Origin: Alnus glutinosa
Taxonomy: Eukaryota > Streptophyta > Magnoliopsida > Fagales > Betulaceae
NCBI RefSeq assembly: GCF_958979055.1
Contig: NC_084894.1
Location: forward strand, 26,793,616 to 26,857,615
DNA: 64,000 nt
Reading direction: 5' to 3'
Part shown: piece by piece, positions 1 to 14,173 of the stretch
Layout of the letters: each line of letters starts with the position of its first letter
Position numbering within the stretch: position 1 is the stretch's first letter
Made by a program: the position numbers and the translations under genes
The notes under the pieces: generated by a model
Database searches by the model: none
Seen by the model: only the letters and a program-made list of their open reading frames with translations
Told to the model about the DNA's origin: nothing

Positions 1-1446
<1,446 letters not shown>

Positions 1447-2574
1447 TGGTAAATATATGATAAATTATTGAGAAAACCCACTATTTGAATTCACTTCGTC
1501 ACTTTCTAATTTTGAAAATTAGATGACTTTGATTTCGATTATTTGTAATAGATTCTTTCGTTAATTTGCCGTTCAAGTTTCCTGTAGATAATTAATGCCA
1601 CATTAGTATTTTTGCTTAAAATAATTTTTTTTTGTTATTTTATTACAAATTAAAATCGAAAAAAAGAAAAACTAGAGCTTCGTCATCTTCTTCAACCTCT
1701 TGAAGCCTCTCTCCAGCGTCGCTAATGGTGGTGATTTGAGGCTCGTATTCCGTCGAGGTAAGGTTTATTTTCAATGGCTTTGGTTTTTTATAGTATAATT
1801 TTAAAGTTTTTAGGTTCAACATGTTAGTATTGTAGATTTCCTGTGTTAAAATTTGTTTGTGTGGCAATTGAAATTGGTGTTTCTGGGGTGGATGTTGGCC
1901 GAATGGGTGTGATTTTAGTTTGCCCATTTGGGTTGCAATTGTTGATTTGAGTTTATGGGTTTGATTTTGATCGAATCCCTTTGCTCTTTGTTTTGTGTTG
2001 GCCAAATTGAAGGTTGGGTAGGTGCTAAACAAGACTACAAGAGAGTGTTTGGAGCTTTGGAAAATTATGTTCCGATTTTTGTTTTGTGTGTTGATGGCAG
2101 CCAGTTGCTCTGCTAGGTGGAGGAATTGTGTTAATTTGTTTTTGATTTTTTGAGATGGCTAGCTTAGGATTTTTGTTGTGGTTTTCGGTTTGTCTCTGAT
2201 GGCGGTGTACGTGTTTCACCATTAATTGGAGGACAAAAGAAGCTACAGAGCTCGGTAATTTTTCTTTTTAAGATTTATTAGAGAGAGGGTCGTGGATTGC
2301 TGCCATTGGAGAGAGGGTTGAAGTGGTTGAAGAAGACTTTTTTTTTTTCCTTTATTTTCTTTAACATTTTTCTTTTTTAATAAAATAACAAAAATATTAT
2401 TTTAAACAAAAATACTGACGTGGCACTAACGGTGGACAATAAATTTGAATGGCAAACTCACAAAAGAATCTATAGCGAATAATTGAAAACTCGAATATCT
2501 AATTTTCAAAAATAAAAAGTAAAAAAGTGAAGTTAAATAGTTTATTTACTTAAAAATTTATCATACGTTTACTT
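1447..2574. mobile_element. Non-autonomous Mutator-like element with long TIRs
   Basis: The left end (about 1447-1650) and the reverse complement of the right end (about 2360-2574) align over about 200 bp. The alignment keeps the order of ATGATAAATT, TTTTGAAAATTAGAT, TAGATTCTTT and AAAATAATTTTTTTTGTTATTTT-like blocks. TIRs this long are typical of MULEs. The 700-bp interior is less AT-rich, holds splice-donor-like steps and has no transposase, so it may be captured host DNA that I could not identify. The flanks AAATTGTAC and AAATTATTA are only a weak 9-bp match, so the target duplication is decayed or my ends are a few bases off. Confidence 0.65.
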
Positions 2575-4280
2575 AAATTATTATAGCGAGTTGAAAGTTT
2601 CAACTGAAGTTGCATAAAGTCAGGATTGTATTAAAGCATGACATAAATTAGCGTAATTAGCAAAAGAAAGAAAGAGCAGAAAGGGTTGTGATATATATTT
2701 AATATTCAGGATAGAAAATGATTGAGGTTTACACATTACAATGATGTCTTCTTTGATTGTGAAGTTGCTTTTTATAACAGATTTTTTTAATTGGAAATTA
2801 GTTTCTTAAACTCAAAGCTAAATCAAAATTCTAAGGAAGACATTTATTCTGACCGGAAACATCTATGTCTTCCTTATGACCCGAAACATATATATATATT
2901 GGTACAGTTCTAGTATGGTGTAAATTACACGTTCTTTAATATTATTTACGCTTCCTAAAAATATTATTCAGGTGTTTTGTCCTGATGCTTAAATTAGCTT
3001 ATGATAAGAAAAATATGTTTAATACATAAAATAATCGGTCCGTCATTTATAATAGAGTATAAATTTATTTATGAACAAATAGGTAAAGTTTAAAGTCAAA
3101 TTGATTTTGATTTATCTTTAAATAGCTTTTATTAAACCCGAATTATGAATTGGAGTAGTAAGATTATTCTAAACAATATATATACGAACAAATCACACGA
3201 CAGAAAAGTGGAACATTTCTTGAAATCATCGAAGGCTGGCTGACAGTGTCTGGTTAGGTCGATAGCTTCAAGAATTCCTCCATGTTTCCTGCCCAAAAAT
3301 ATCCAACCCAGAACTGATATCCTGACAGGCCATCTACTTCCCCAAAATGACAGACAAATAAATATCCCAAACGTAGCCCAGTTAAAAACTGGAGATTTTT
3401 TAATGATAATTTCATGAAAAATTTATAAAATCTTATTATTAAACGAATGAATTTTAAATTTACTATTTTAATATATAATTTATTAGAATATCATAAGTTT
3501 AGAAAATTTTTTATAGTAATTTAATAGCGAATCATCAATCAAATTCATATCATAATGCTATTTTATTGTTTAAAAAATGTTTTTTTTTTTTTTTTTTTTT
3601 AATCTTTATAGCTTATTCTTTATTCTAAATAAAGTAGGTGGAAATTGATTTGCTTATGAAGGACAAAATCCTCACCGTCACATATTTTGTTAATAATTTC
3701 AAAATAGTTTTATGACTTTTTTCAAATATAGCTATTTAATTAAAAATAGTTGAGTTTTTCCAATTTTGCTCTTATGTCACTCAAAAAAAAATATGAAAAA
3801 CACGTTTTAACGACGTTTAACGATTTTGTAGAATTTTTAGGATATTTATCATGTAATTTTTCTTTGTTAATTTTTTTTTTTTTTTGTATGTCCAAAAACT
3901 AATTTGACTTTTAAAATTATTATTAAATTTGTTAAATCGATATTAAATTTTGATTTAATAATAATTTTAAAGCTTATATTAATTTTGAGATAACATAAAT
4001 GAAACATGAAAGTGACGTTTAGCATTAGTACTTATAAAGCATTTTTTCAAACCAAAATAAAAATACCATCAAAACACATTAACAAAAAATAAAATAAAAT
4101 CATAATCATTGTTTTTAAAATTAAATGGTTAAAATGTTATCATATAAACATTTATGCTTCTAAAATTATATTCTCATTATTTAATTTTCATGATTGAATA
4201 TTCTAAAAAATGAAAGTCCGTGACGATAAAAGACATTAGTGACGAATTAGGAACAACTTTTAAGAAAAAACATACTGACG
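2575..4280. other. AT-rich intergenic DNA
   Basis: Mostly A/T-rich with a poly-T run near 3580-3601. No convincing open frame, TIR or LTR was seen. Confidence 0.4.
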
Positions 4281-4800
4281 GTACGGGAGAGTCCACGTCA
4301 TCCACCAAGGCCAAAACAACGCGCAAGGCGTGACAATCCGGAATCTCCATGCGGCCACTTTGGTGAGGCCGTTTCTACTAGATCACTGACACGTGGCTAA
4401 TCGTCAGTGGTTGGCCCACTAGATATTTAATGCACCGGTAGGGCCCGCCTGCTTGAATTTCATTTGGTTTCGCATTTTGGGTTTCATTTGGATTTGCATT
4501 TGGGTTTCATTTTCCAGTGGAATGGAAAATGGGAATGGAGAGGAGCGTAGGTAGCTTCGTAGGCTTTCCTTTTTGACCCAACGCCACCATAAAAGAGGGA
4601 GAGAGAGAGAGAGAAAGGAAAGGAAAAGTCTTGCCTTTCCCTCCGACTTTTCTTTCCCTCTCTGCTTTTCTCTCCCTCCCTAAGTGGGTTTGTGTAGTTA
4701 AGAACAACCTTATAAGAACAACCTTAATGCAGAGGAAGACAACCCAAAGGTTCTGGGTTTTGAGCATTTCAGCTGCTTCTGCGTTTTGTGTGTTGTAAAG
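4281..4800 (+). promoter_or_regulatory. Probable promoter and leader of the CCCH zinc-finger gene
   Basis: GC content rises sharply compared with the upstream DNA. An ABRE/G-box-like ACACGTGGC lies at 4389-4397 and an ACGTCA core near 4293, both of the kind bound by plant bZIP factors. A pyrimidine-rich stretch at 4620-4680 suggests a 5' leader. Stress and ABA control would fit the SZF1/SZF2 family, but that is inference. No clear TATA box was identified. Confidence 0.45.
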
Positions 4801-4976
4801 GTACCATCTTGCTCTTGTTGATACTTGGGTTTTGTGTTTAAATGAACTTGCGTTTGTGGGTTTTTTTGGTTATTGTGGACGATACTAAGCTTCTGTGATT
4901 GGTTGCTGAGAAAATGGGAAGAAAGGTTGTAATCTAAGTTCTGGGTCTTTTGGGTTTGTGTGGGTTTTTGGTTCCT

Positions 4977-5304
4977 GTAAGGATAGGTTTGGTTTTGTGT
5001 TGGATTTGGAACAGATTTCTGTTTCATCCTGGGCCCCTGGCCCTGAATTTGGGTAATAGCTGTATGAGTTAATGGCTAAATGAGTAAAAGATTGAGATTT
5101 TGTTTATGTACTGAACATCCGGTATAATTTATCATTTGGTTGGCTTGTTTTAAGTAATATTGATGAAAAAGTTAAGTCGTATCTCTCTCTGTCCCTATGT
5201 CCCTCTGTCTATTTTTCTATGGGTACATGTTTCTTTCAAATTTTTGCTCTGTTCTTTCTTTGTGAATTCTGGAATAGCATTTATGATTGCCATCTTTGTT
5301 GCAG
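4977..5304 (+). other. Probable 5'-UTR intron of the CCCH zinc-finger gene
   Basis: A T-rich tract ends in TTTGTTGCAG at 5304, 47 bp before the chosen ATG, and a CTGTAAGG-type donor lies near 4977. A leader intron explains why the open frame running upstream of the ATG (hydrophobic, starting on TTG) does not look like the family. The donor position is uncertain. Confidence 0.45.
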
Positions 5305-5351
5305 ACTTTGTAGAAAGGGACCTGTGGAGGTTCGAGAAGAGAGGGATTTCC

Positions 5352-7481
5352 ATGTGCAGTGGTTCCAAGAGGAAACCTTCTCAAACAGGTTTCGTCATGG
5401 AGAGTGAATTGGAGAAAAGAGAGGGTTTGCAACCTAGTTTTTCGCTTTTGCTTGAGTTAGCAGCCTGCGATGATTTAATCGGATTCAAAAGTGTTGTGGA
5501 AGAAGAGGGTCATGATGTTGATGAGGCAAGCCTGTGGTATGGGAGGAGAATTGGGTCAAAGAAGATGGGGTTTGAAGAGAGGACACCCCTCATGGTTGCT
5601 GCCATGTTTGGTAGCAAAGGTGTGTTGAATTATATACTTGAAACTGGTCTTGTTGATGTTAATAGGGCTTGTGGTTCGGATGGGGCCACGGCACTTCATT
5701 GTGCTGCTGCTGGTGGCTCTGCTGCTTCGGCTGAGGTTGTTAAGCTTTTGCTTGATGCTTCTGCTGATGTAAATGCTCTTGATGCTAATGGAAAAAGGCC
5801 CAGTGACTTGATCTCTCTGGTTTTGAATTCGACTTCTAACCTCAGGAAGAAAAAATTGGATGTCATGCCGAAGGGCTTTACTTGTGTTGAGGATCCCTTT
5901 AGTTTGTTTGTTCAAATGGGGCATGAAATGGACGGGCAAGAACAGGAAGAGGCCTTGACACCTCGGGTCTCAAAGGATGGGACTGAGAAGAAAGAGTATC
6001 CTGTTGATCTTTCTCTTCCAGATATCAAGAATGGGATTTATAGCACAGATGACTTTCGAATGTATACGTTCAAGGTCAAGCCTTGCTCAAGGGCTTACTC
6101 GCATGACTGGACAGAGTGCCCTTTTGTTCATCCGGGGGAGAATGCCAGGCGGCGTGATCCAAGGAAGTACCATTATAGCTGTGTCCCTTGCCCAGAGTTC
6201 AGAAAGGGGTCGTGCAGGCAAGGAGATTCTTGCGAGTATGCGCATGGTATTTTTGAGTGTTGGCTTCACCCTGCTCAGTATCGAACACGCCTTTGCAAGG
6301 ATGAGACAGGATGCACCAGAAGGGTCTGTTTCTTTGCTCATAAGCCAGAAGAGCTTCGCCCTCTTTATGCATCCACGGGTTCTGCAGTGCCATCTCCGAG
6401 ATCCTTCTCGGCCAATACTTCTGCACTGGACATGGGCTCGATCACCCCACTTGCCCTCGGTAGTTCATCAATGTTGATGCCATCCAATTCAACACCTCCC
6501 ATGACTCCCTCTGGACCCACTTCTCCTATGGGTGGAACCATGTGGCAAAACCACTCTAGTATGGTTCCGCCTACCTTACAGCTTCCGGGTAGTCGGTTGA
6601 AAAGTGCCCTAAGTGCTAGAGACATGGATTTAGACATTGAATTGCTTGGGCTTGAAAATCATCGTCGCAGGCAACAGCAATTGATGGATGAGATATCTAG
6701 TCTCTCCTCCCCATCCGGCTGGAATAGTCCCTTGTCCAATGCTTCAGCTTTTGCTGCCTCCCCAGGTGATCGATCTGGGGAATTAAATAGGCTTGGACGG
6801 ATGAACGGTATTAATCTTGATGACATTTTTGGATCTCTGGATCCTGCCCTTTTGCCTCAATTACAGGGACTTTCTATGGATGTCTCAGCACCCCAGTTGC
6901 AATCTCCTACTGGGATGAAGATGTTTCAGAACATGAACCAGCAGCTCCGGTCAAGCTATGGTACCAGCCTTTCATCCTCTCCTGTGAGGGCATCGTCCTC
7001 ATTTGGAGTTGACCCATCTGGTGCTGCAGCTGCCACAGTTTTGAATGCAAGGTCGGCTGCTTTTGCAATGCGGAGCCAGAGCTTCATTGAGCGAAGTTCT
7101 GTGAAAGGTCATTCTGGCCTTTCTTCGCCTGGTGCTTCTGCAATGCATTCTACCCTTTCGGATTGGGGCTCCCCTGATGGCAAGTTGGACTGGCGACTCC
7201 AGGGAGAAGAGCTGAACAAGCTTAGGAAATCTGCTTCTTTTGGGTTCCGAAGTAATGGCAGCAGTCATGCAACAGCTGCAGCCTCGATGCCAGCTACCGT
7301 CAATGAGCCGGATGTCTCTTGGGTTCAGTCCCTGGTGAAGGATGCCCCGCCTGCGAAACCTGGGCAGTTAGGTTTTGAGAAGGAGCAGCAGCAGCAGTGT
7401 CATCTTGACACTGGAGGCTCGGAGATGCTTCCGGCTTGGGTGGAGCAATTGTACATGGAACAGGAGCAGCTGGTGGCATAA
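5352..7481 (+). CDS. Ankyrin-repeat CCCH tandem zinc-finger protein, SZF1/SZF2 group
   Basis: Single coding exon, 709 aa. Two ankyrin-type repeats lie at about residues 76-155 ([21 protein letters not shown]). A plant RR-TZF domain follows: an arginine/histidine-rich lead with [14 protein letters not shown], finger 1 C-X7-C-X5-C-X3-H at about 280-300, and finger 2 C-X5-C-X4-C-X3-H at about 316-333. The long Ser/Pro/Gln-rich tail contains VSWVQSLV near residue 655, which matches the family's nuclear-export-like motif. The end, [14 protein letters not shown], resembles Arabidopsis SZF1/SZF2 (C3H47/C3H29). Proteins of this group bind RNA, shuttle between nucleus and P-bodies or stress granules, and act in salt, ABA and defence responses. 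The start at 5352 (MCSG) was chosen because the family begins MCxG. The open frame extends 64 codons upstream but is probably leader intron. Confidence 0.93.
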   Translation: MCSGSKRKPSQTGFVMESELEKREGLQPSFSLLLELAACDDLIGFKSVVEEEGHDVDEASLWYGRRIGSKKMGFEERTPLMVAAMFGSKGVLNYILETGLVDVNRACGSDGATALHCAAAGGSAASAEVVKLLLDASADVNALDANGKRPSDLISLVLNSTSNLRKKKLDVMPKGFTCVEDPFSLFVQMGHEMDGQEQEEALTPRVSKDGTEKKEYPVDLSLPDIKNGIYSTDDFRMYTFKVKPCSRAYSHDWTECPFVHPGENARRRDPRKYHYSCVPCPEFRKGSCRQGDSCEYAHGIFECWLHPAQYRTRLCKDETGCTRRVCFFAHKPEELRPLYASTGSAVPSPRSFSANTSALDMGSITPLALGSSSMLMPSNSTPPMTPSGPTSPMGGTMWQNHSSMVPPTLQLPGSRLKSALSARDMDLDIELLGLENHRRRQQQLMDEISSLSSPSGWNSPLSNASAFAASPGDRSGELNRLGRMNGINLDDIFGSLDPALLPQLQGLSMDVSAPQLQSPTGMKMFQNMNQQLRSSYGTSLSSSPVRASSSFGVDPSGAAAATVLNARSAAFAMRSQSFIERSSVKGHSGLSSPGASAMHSTLSDWGSPDGKLDWRLQGEELNKLRKSASFGFRSNGSSHATAAASMPATVNEPDVSWVQSLVKDAPPAKPGQLGFEKEQQQQCHLDTGGSEMLPAWVEQLYMEQEQLVA

Positions 7482-8524
7482 AAAGCATATTTAACCCCTA
7501 AATTGCTTCTATCTTAACATTTTAACTAGTCTTTTGCCATTTTTTTAATCTTTATTGATATTTATCATATTTAGGTGTAGAGGAACTGGCAAGGGGGATA
7601 AAAGAATGTACCCCCGGGGAGAAAACAAAGAAGTTGGGCAGGATGAAAGGTTTCTGCTCATACAATTATTAGGTTCTTCAGAATAATAGGTTTTAGTTTT
7701 GCCATTTTTCTCAAGTCGGTTCTTCTCTTCATTTTAGTTTCTACCCAAGCAGAAAGATCTCTGAAGCATGAGGATTTTTCGGGAGTGGAACTAGAGATGC
7801 TGATCAATATAAACTTCATTATCTCATTTTGCTATTGGGATTTGTAGGCATACTAATTTATGGGGTTTATCTTTTGTTGGTGGGGGTTTTACATCATATG
7901 TATTACAAGCTGTTATTTTTATAAATAATTAATGTTTCTTATATTAATGTGATCACGGTGCTTTCTTACTCTTGAAACCAATGAATTATTAACCTCTGTG
8001 CTCTTTATCTACGATATCTTGCTGGAACCCAATTGAAATTGAAAATGGACGCCAGTTTCATCCTAACTTTCTAGCTGGAGCTTGACAATATTTCCACCTC
8101 CACTTCCCATCCATTTTCTCTTCTTACCTTTCTGAATATTGCTTGTTACTTTAGGCATTCAAAAGGTTAACTCATTGGCTCCGTAATTTTCCATGGGGGA
8201 GATTGTTAAGCACTAAAAAAAAGGCAGTTTTACTTATAAAAAAAGAAAAAAAAAAAAAAGAAAGGCAGTTTTGGCAACCAAACTTCGTGTCTCAATCAAC
8301 TTTTCTTGTTAGGTATACGATATAGTGGCATAAACACTAGGGAGAATAAAGGACAGTAGGCAAGTATATATATAATTATTCTACATTTCTACCAAGTCGC
8401 ATTGAAGTTTCACTAGGGCAATGTCTTTCTTGTTTTTAGTGTTGCCAATAGCAGGGCTACCCCCCCCTTTTTTTTTTCTTTTTGGGAAATTGTTGTCGAC
8501 ATTTGCTATGTCGACTCTTAAACA
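7482..8524. other. 3' flank of the zinc-finger gene
   Basis: The first 450 bp are T-rich and probably hold the 3' UTR and polyadenylation region. The rest is low-complexity DNA with A runs near 8215-8260. No second gene seen. Confidence 0.45.
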
Positions 8525-9065
8525 ATTAAATCTATTTGTTAAATTTTGTTAGTTAATATTTTTACAAGGATAGGAATGGTTGATCAATTGTAGCTACTTT
8601 ATCTGAGCGTTACTATACCTGTTGGAAACCAATGAAAGGAGAGGCCCAAATAGTGGGAAACGTAGATGTTCATAACCATAGTAGTACCTATTCATTGTGA
8701 ACCAATAACAAAAGGGGCTTAGGCGATGAGAAGTTGTATACGCTTCCTCAAGTCCGGTTGAGCCATAGCTTGAACCAGCCTCATCAGGACATTAAATCTA
8801 CTTGTCAAATTTTGTTAGTCAATTTTTTTTTTAAAAGGGTAAGAATAGGTGATCAACTGTGGCTACTTTATCTAAGTGTGACAATAGTAGCATTTACCGT
8901 TGGAAACCAATGAAAGGAGAGGCCTAGATGGTTGGAAACCGTAGGCGTTCATACCCATAATAGTACCTATTCGCTGGAAACTAATGACAGAAGGGGTTTA
9001 GACGATGAGAAGTTATATATGCTTCCTCAAATCCGATTGAGCCATAGTTTGGCCCAGCTTCATTG
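8525..9065. repeat. Tandem duplication, 266-bp unit, two copies
   Basis: Copy 1 (8525-8790) and copy 2 (8791-about 9065) share ATTAAATCTA, AAATTTTGTTAGT, GGAAACCAATGAAAGGAGAGG, GATGAGAAGTT and TTGAGCCATAG in the same order. There are scattered point differences and a small T-run indel. No coding potential seen. Confidence 0.85.
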
Positions 9066-9800
9066 ACGGTGTTGCGGCTAACACTTATCAGGCTTGTATG
9101 TGGATTCTCATTGCGGTATTCAAATCCATATCCTATTACGTGTTCAACCACTTGAAAATTTTCTTGAGCAAGTAAACTAATAAGTGTGGGTGTGTATATA
9201 TTTCTATATTTATTTATATATAGAAAACAATTCTCCTAGTGCTTCTTTCTCAGTCGCATTTTCCACATAAAGCAGACTTGTAATTTATTTGAATTTTGCC
9301 AATAAGTTGGGGGAGCACCTGCAACTTTGCGAAAGAGACGTTATAAATTATGAATCAGAATACTAATGATTGATTAGTTTAGTGGAGCATGCTTTTGGGT
9401 TGGTGGCCTTCCAAATGTGCCTAATTACGGGAAAAAAAAAAAAGGGCTTTTCTAAAATCATACCCAGTACTAGGATAAGAGATGGCCTTTGAACAGGATG
9501 AGATAAAATATTAAGGTACAATTATCTTTCAAATTGTGGTATGATTATCAAAGGGTGGGAACATGTGGCCACCATTAATGATTTTGGACTAGCTCTCCGT
9601 CACCGGCTACCCTGCAATTGGCTACCTCTCATTTCTTTCCATTTTTAAATAGAAGGACCTCAGATATAAAATAAGAAAGCATCTAACGACTAAAATGTTG
9701 TCACATCACTCAATTAGACTAAAATAATTTTTTTTTTTTTTTTCAAATTGGAGGAAGGAAATTACTCCAATTTATATTAAAATAAGTGGGTATTCGTGTT
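9066..9800. other. Intergenic DNA
   Basis: AT-rich with no supported gene. It contains only short A/T runs and a partial resemblance to the tail of the preceding tandem repeat. Confidence 0.4.
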
Positions 9801-10140
9801 AACGTGTTGGGTTTGGATCGCATCGACTGTTGAGCCATGAATATAAGACTATATAGGTTAATTCTATTTCGATCCATTTAATTAAATGGGTCAAACCTTT
9901 TAATCATAATCCATTAATTTTATATCAGGTTCGTAGGTCATGTCAAAAATTACTAATCTTAAATGTCGCGTGTCGAGTTTAGGTCGTGTTGAAGCATGGG
10001 TACAAGGCTATATACGCTAATTATAACCCAATCCATTTAATTAATCGTGGCATACCCATAAACCATAGCCCGATAATTTTTTGTTCAATTCGTGTCAGGT
10101 TTACGACTCGTATAAAAAATTGCTAACCTTATTAGTTAAA
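9801..10140. repeat. Degenerate tandem repeat, about 170-bp unit
   Basis: Two diverged copies each carry a TTGGGTTT/TCGAGTTTAGG-like start, a CTATATA-GCTAATT segment, ATCCATTTAATTAA and an ATAATTTTNTNTTCAGGTT-like stretch. A related sequence recurs at about 43540-43920. Repeats like this are common next to plant retroelements, but I cannot assign a family. Confidence 0.5.
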
Positions 10141-10307
10141 TTGATATCTATTCTTGGAGTATGATTCTTAAATGCATTTTAATATAGAACTTATATTCAA
10201 ATTCTAGTTGAGTGATGGAGGAAAACAAGAATTAGAAAAACAAAAACAAAAAATTCTTTGTAGAGTTTATTGACAATGCGAAATTTACAATTGCATGTTC
10301 AAATTTT

Positions 10308-11689
10308 TCATGGAAGTCCAGATAGTTGACCTACCAACTCATCTAACAATTGATCGAGAATTTCAAGCTCAAAATTTGCACCAATACCGTCAAAACTTTC
10401 ATGCTTCCACATTCCCCTGTATACCCAATTTGATCCAACCAACTCTGCTCCAGTCAGCCTGCCAATTTCACCCCACATATCCACGTAGTTTTGGCTCATG
10501 CACTCTTTCTTCTTTGTTCCATGATATTTGCCTTCAACTTTCTTTGTTTGTAGCTCATCTCCGATTAGATCACTGTCCTTTCGTGGAGATTGCTGCTTGT
10601 GATTTTCAAGCTCCGGCGACAACTTCCTTCGTGACTTTGAATCAGCCATACCCGACTCTGAAATTTATGAAATAAAGTTCTTGAATTTGCATATTTGAAA
10701 ATGGAAAAACTTGTACTTTACAAAGACAAAGTAAACAAACCTGATATTGGGGCCTCAGGATCAGTGAGGAAATGACCAAAATCAAGAACAGAAACAGGAC
10801 TCGAATCTTCGGAGCTGCACTCAGATTCTGTCTTTTGAACTACACAAAGACTGGTTTTTTTCCTCTTACTTAGTTTCCTTCCATTGACGACTTCCTTGTG
10901 GTTAGCGGGTTTGGACGTTTTTACTGCTTCCGGGGAAACATATGGTTTTTCGTGGGAGTTCTTTGAAGGAGATCGAGTAATACTTGAGCCTTTAGACTTG
11001 CCATTATTCAAATCATTCAAGACCTTCTTGTTGGCTTCTTGACATCCTTTGTTGTTGTTCTTCTTCTTCTTCTCTGACACCCTCTCTGCTCTGTTCTCCA
11101 TGTTTTTACATCTTTCTTCTCTTCTTTGCTTCAATTCTCCAAAACCCGTTTCAGATTTCTTCCCCTTTGATCTTAACTCTTTATGTTCACTTCCAGTCTC
11201 GAAGCTGAGTATAAGAAAGTTTTCGTTTTCCAGCTCGAGAAATGTCGGCGTCTCTCTAAAGGACAACGTGGATTTCACCCGTCGATGCTGCGCCTGCATT
11301 GGATCAAACTCCGCCAAGTGATCCGCATAGTTCATGGATCGGCTACGTGAAATTGAATTTGGCTTTGAATTTGGATTCAACAGACTGTCGATCTCTGGCA
11401 TTGATTCCAAACCCATCAGCCTTGCTACTATCCCTGGCGTGGCAGAGGCCTCGAATCTCTCGATACTCTCCCTAGCGGCCTTCAGTTCTTGATCCTTGTC
11501 ACACAACAATGAATCAGCCTCTCTGAGTTGATCTGAAGGGTGTGTAGGAAGGTTACCGGAGCAGAGAATTCGGCGCAAGATGCCCGCCAGACACCCGGCA
11601 GTGGCGCTCTTTGAATTGCACATGTTTGGATCAAAAGAGGCAGAGGATGAAGACGACGAGAAAGAAGGAGAAGAAGACAAAAACTTCAT
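10308..11689 (-). CDS. DUF4378 / TRM-like (TON1-recruiting-motif type) protein
   Basis: Two exons: 11689-10741 and 10657-10308, joined by CAG|GTTTGT and AAATTTCAG, giving 432 aa in one frame. The N terminus is Ser-rich and followed by GCLAGILRRILC. VARLMGLES at about residues 80-90 is the conserved motif of the plant TRM/longifolia superfamily. The middle is basic and Lys/Ser-rich. SPVSVLDFG near the exon junction is another short motif of the superfamily. The second exon ends with EILDQLLDELVGQL, the helix that closes DUF4378. TRM proteins recruit TON1/PP2A to microtubules and influence cell shape, but some short members are uncharacterised, so this role is inferred. The ATG at 11689 was preferred because the open frame upstream looks like untranslated leader. 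Confidence 0.85.
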
Positions 11690-14168
11690 GTTGAAGTTTT
11701 GAAAGAGAACAGTGAGTTGGGTCTGTGGAATTTCCAACTTTAAACTTGCAAAAGGAGTAGTTAGTTTACAGAAAAAAAGAAAGAAAAAGCAATGGGAAAA
11801 AGAGGGATTTGAATTCGTTCCATGACAGAGAAAAGCGCAAGAGATAAGAGTGTTGAGAGGTGGCGGGCTTTGCATTTGAATGTGGGCAGTGGCGAAGGAG
11901 TGTTCGCCGTTCAGGAACATGTTTCCACGCGCGGGTGTAAAGTCAATTTGTGCAAATTTGTTGTCTAGTGCGGATAGCTGAAACATGCAGCAAGCTCTCA
12001 GGGAGCGTTATCGTACTAAAACACTGCTCTTTGCAGCTTAATTAACAAAGGCAGCAAAACAGGGTCGCTTTAGATTTGGCCTTGTTGTATATGTTGGACT
12101 ACTACAGTTGTGCTTACAAAAAGAGTAATCCTATATCTCATAGGACTGATTTTCACGATTCATGTTATTTAGTTGTACATAAATGGCATTACTCAGAAAA
12201 ACAAATAACATTTGTAAGTATATTTCTAGTGAGCATGTTGTAATTCTAGCATTTTTCATATAAATAACATTGAGAGGTGATTGGTGTACAACAATTATGC
12301 ACTTTTGTAAACACATGTCTATAACCCAGTACAACGTGCAACTGTTATGCAGGAATCTTTTCTCAATAACATTATGCTTTAAAAAATAAATTGACTTACG
12401 ATTCTTTTATAATTCTTATAATGTGGTAGTGTAATGTGGTATTGCCACGTCCCCTTTCAAAAAGAGCTACTTATGTGGCAATGCAATGTGTGCCCCATAG
12501 CCTATTAGGGTGCCGAACTATTCCAGATTCATTTGGCAGTCATTGATGGGTTTGGAGTGATTGCAGTCAATCTCAATGTGCCATTTGGTGGCCACGACCA
12601 AGTAACTCGAATCTAACGGTTGTGTGGTCCGAGTTGGGGTCGAGGGTAGCTCCAACTAGAAGGAAAGTGGTGCAAAAATTTTTTTTTCTTAACATGACTC
12701 TTTTGTAAAAGGGATTGAGATTTCCAACAATGTGCTTTGGGCAGCATATTGTAATATAGTTCATGTGAGACACATGTTCAAATAAATTTTAAACTATTCA
12801 ACCACCTACTCAGATAAATAAGTACCAAGTAAACCTTATCGCATATGCAATTTGCAATTTAGACAATAGCATTACTCACGTGCCATCCGTAAGAGGATTT
12901 GATGGTCAATGCTATATTTGTAAGGAAATGATTGTTATATAATTTTTTACATTGGTCTTTGCCCAACTTTGCCTGCTAGACAAGTTTTTTTTTAGAAGAG
13001 GACATAACATTTTTCCTACAGTAATTTCATCATTTTCTTTTTATAAAAAAAAATTAAAAAAAAAAAAAAAAACTGACACGCAGCCAAAGTTGAACATAAA
13101 TTAAATGCGTAATAGTCATATTTGTAACAGTATAAGGGAGAGACATGATGAGATGGGGCGAGAAGGGTGTCATAGTCAGAGAGGGATAGGGTACGGCCTG
13201 ACCAGATTCTATTGGGTTTCGCAATTCGCAGCCGAAGAAACTGACTTTTTGGTGCTTTGTTCAAACTGAGCCAACCCACTTGGGAGAGAGAGATTAGTCA
13301 TTGGAGCTGTTTAGGTTGGTGCAAATGCCAATGCTTCGGCTCCCCCCCCCCCCCACTGACTCAAGCTGTTGCCATTTTTGTTTTTGCCCAAAAGAAAGGC
13401 ACAAACACTGCTGCCATGGCCACTGTCTCCCAATGCTTTCTGTTTGAGTTTGTTGGGTTGTTATGTTATGACGACATCCCCACTTTCTGGTCTCATTTTA
13501 TAAGTCGGATTTTTTTTATTACTTTCATTTTATTTTTTTTAATGTGACATTATCAATCTACTTTTAAGCTTTAAATTAATTTTGATTAATATATATATAT
13601 AAGTGAATTAACAATGTCTCATCAATAAAATAAAAAATAAAAAAATAATGACAAGAAAATATAAGTTAGTATTTTTCTTAAAATAAATAGTTTAAATCGC
13701 TACAACAGAGGAAAAAAAATCCTTTTCCATTTCGAGATATTGAGGCTTTAAAGGGAAAGAGAGAAAAATAAAAAGTCCACATTAATATTTAACAACGGTA
13801 ACTAAACTACTAAAACAAGTAATTTCGTCTAAACTTTAAAATACGTGAGCTATTTTTGTTTATTAAAATAATGTTTAAAAGAAAATAAATTTTGTTTTGC
13901 GTAAATCAAGTTTTACACAAAAAGAATTATGCAGTTCAACACAAAAATGTTATCCATTGAAATTATATGTCATGCAATAAAATGAATTTTACGTGTCGTT
14001 TGAAGAAAAAAAAAATTAAAAGCAAGAAATGAGAAGAACAATTTTTTTAAAAAAAATATAAACTAAAATTAAAATTTATATATAAAAAATGCTTTACTTT
14101 AATTTGCGACCTTGTATCTCAAAGTCTATCGAGCCAGCTCTACTATGAATACATTGAATAGGATGGGT
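11690..14168. other. Intergenic DNA
   Basis: AT-rich, with a poly-A run near 13055-13070 and a poly-C run near 13345-13355. Several short open frames have no family features. No paired repeats were confirmed. Confidence 0.4.
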
Positions 14169-14173
14169 TCTTC

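Noticed and set aside
1643-2032. Minus-strand 129-codon open frame
   Set aside because: Lys/Gln/Asn-rich, no motif, lying inside a TIR element. It is probably chance.
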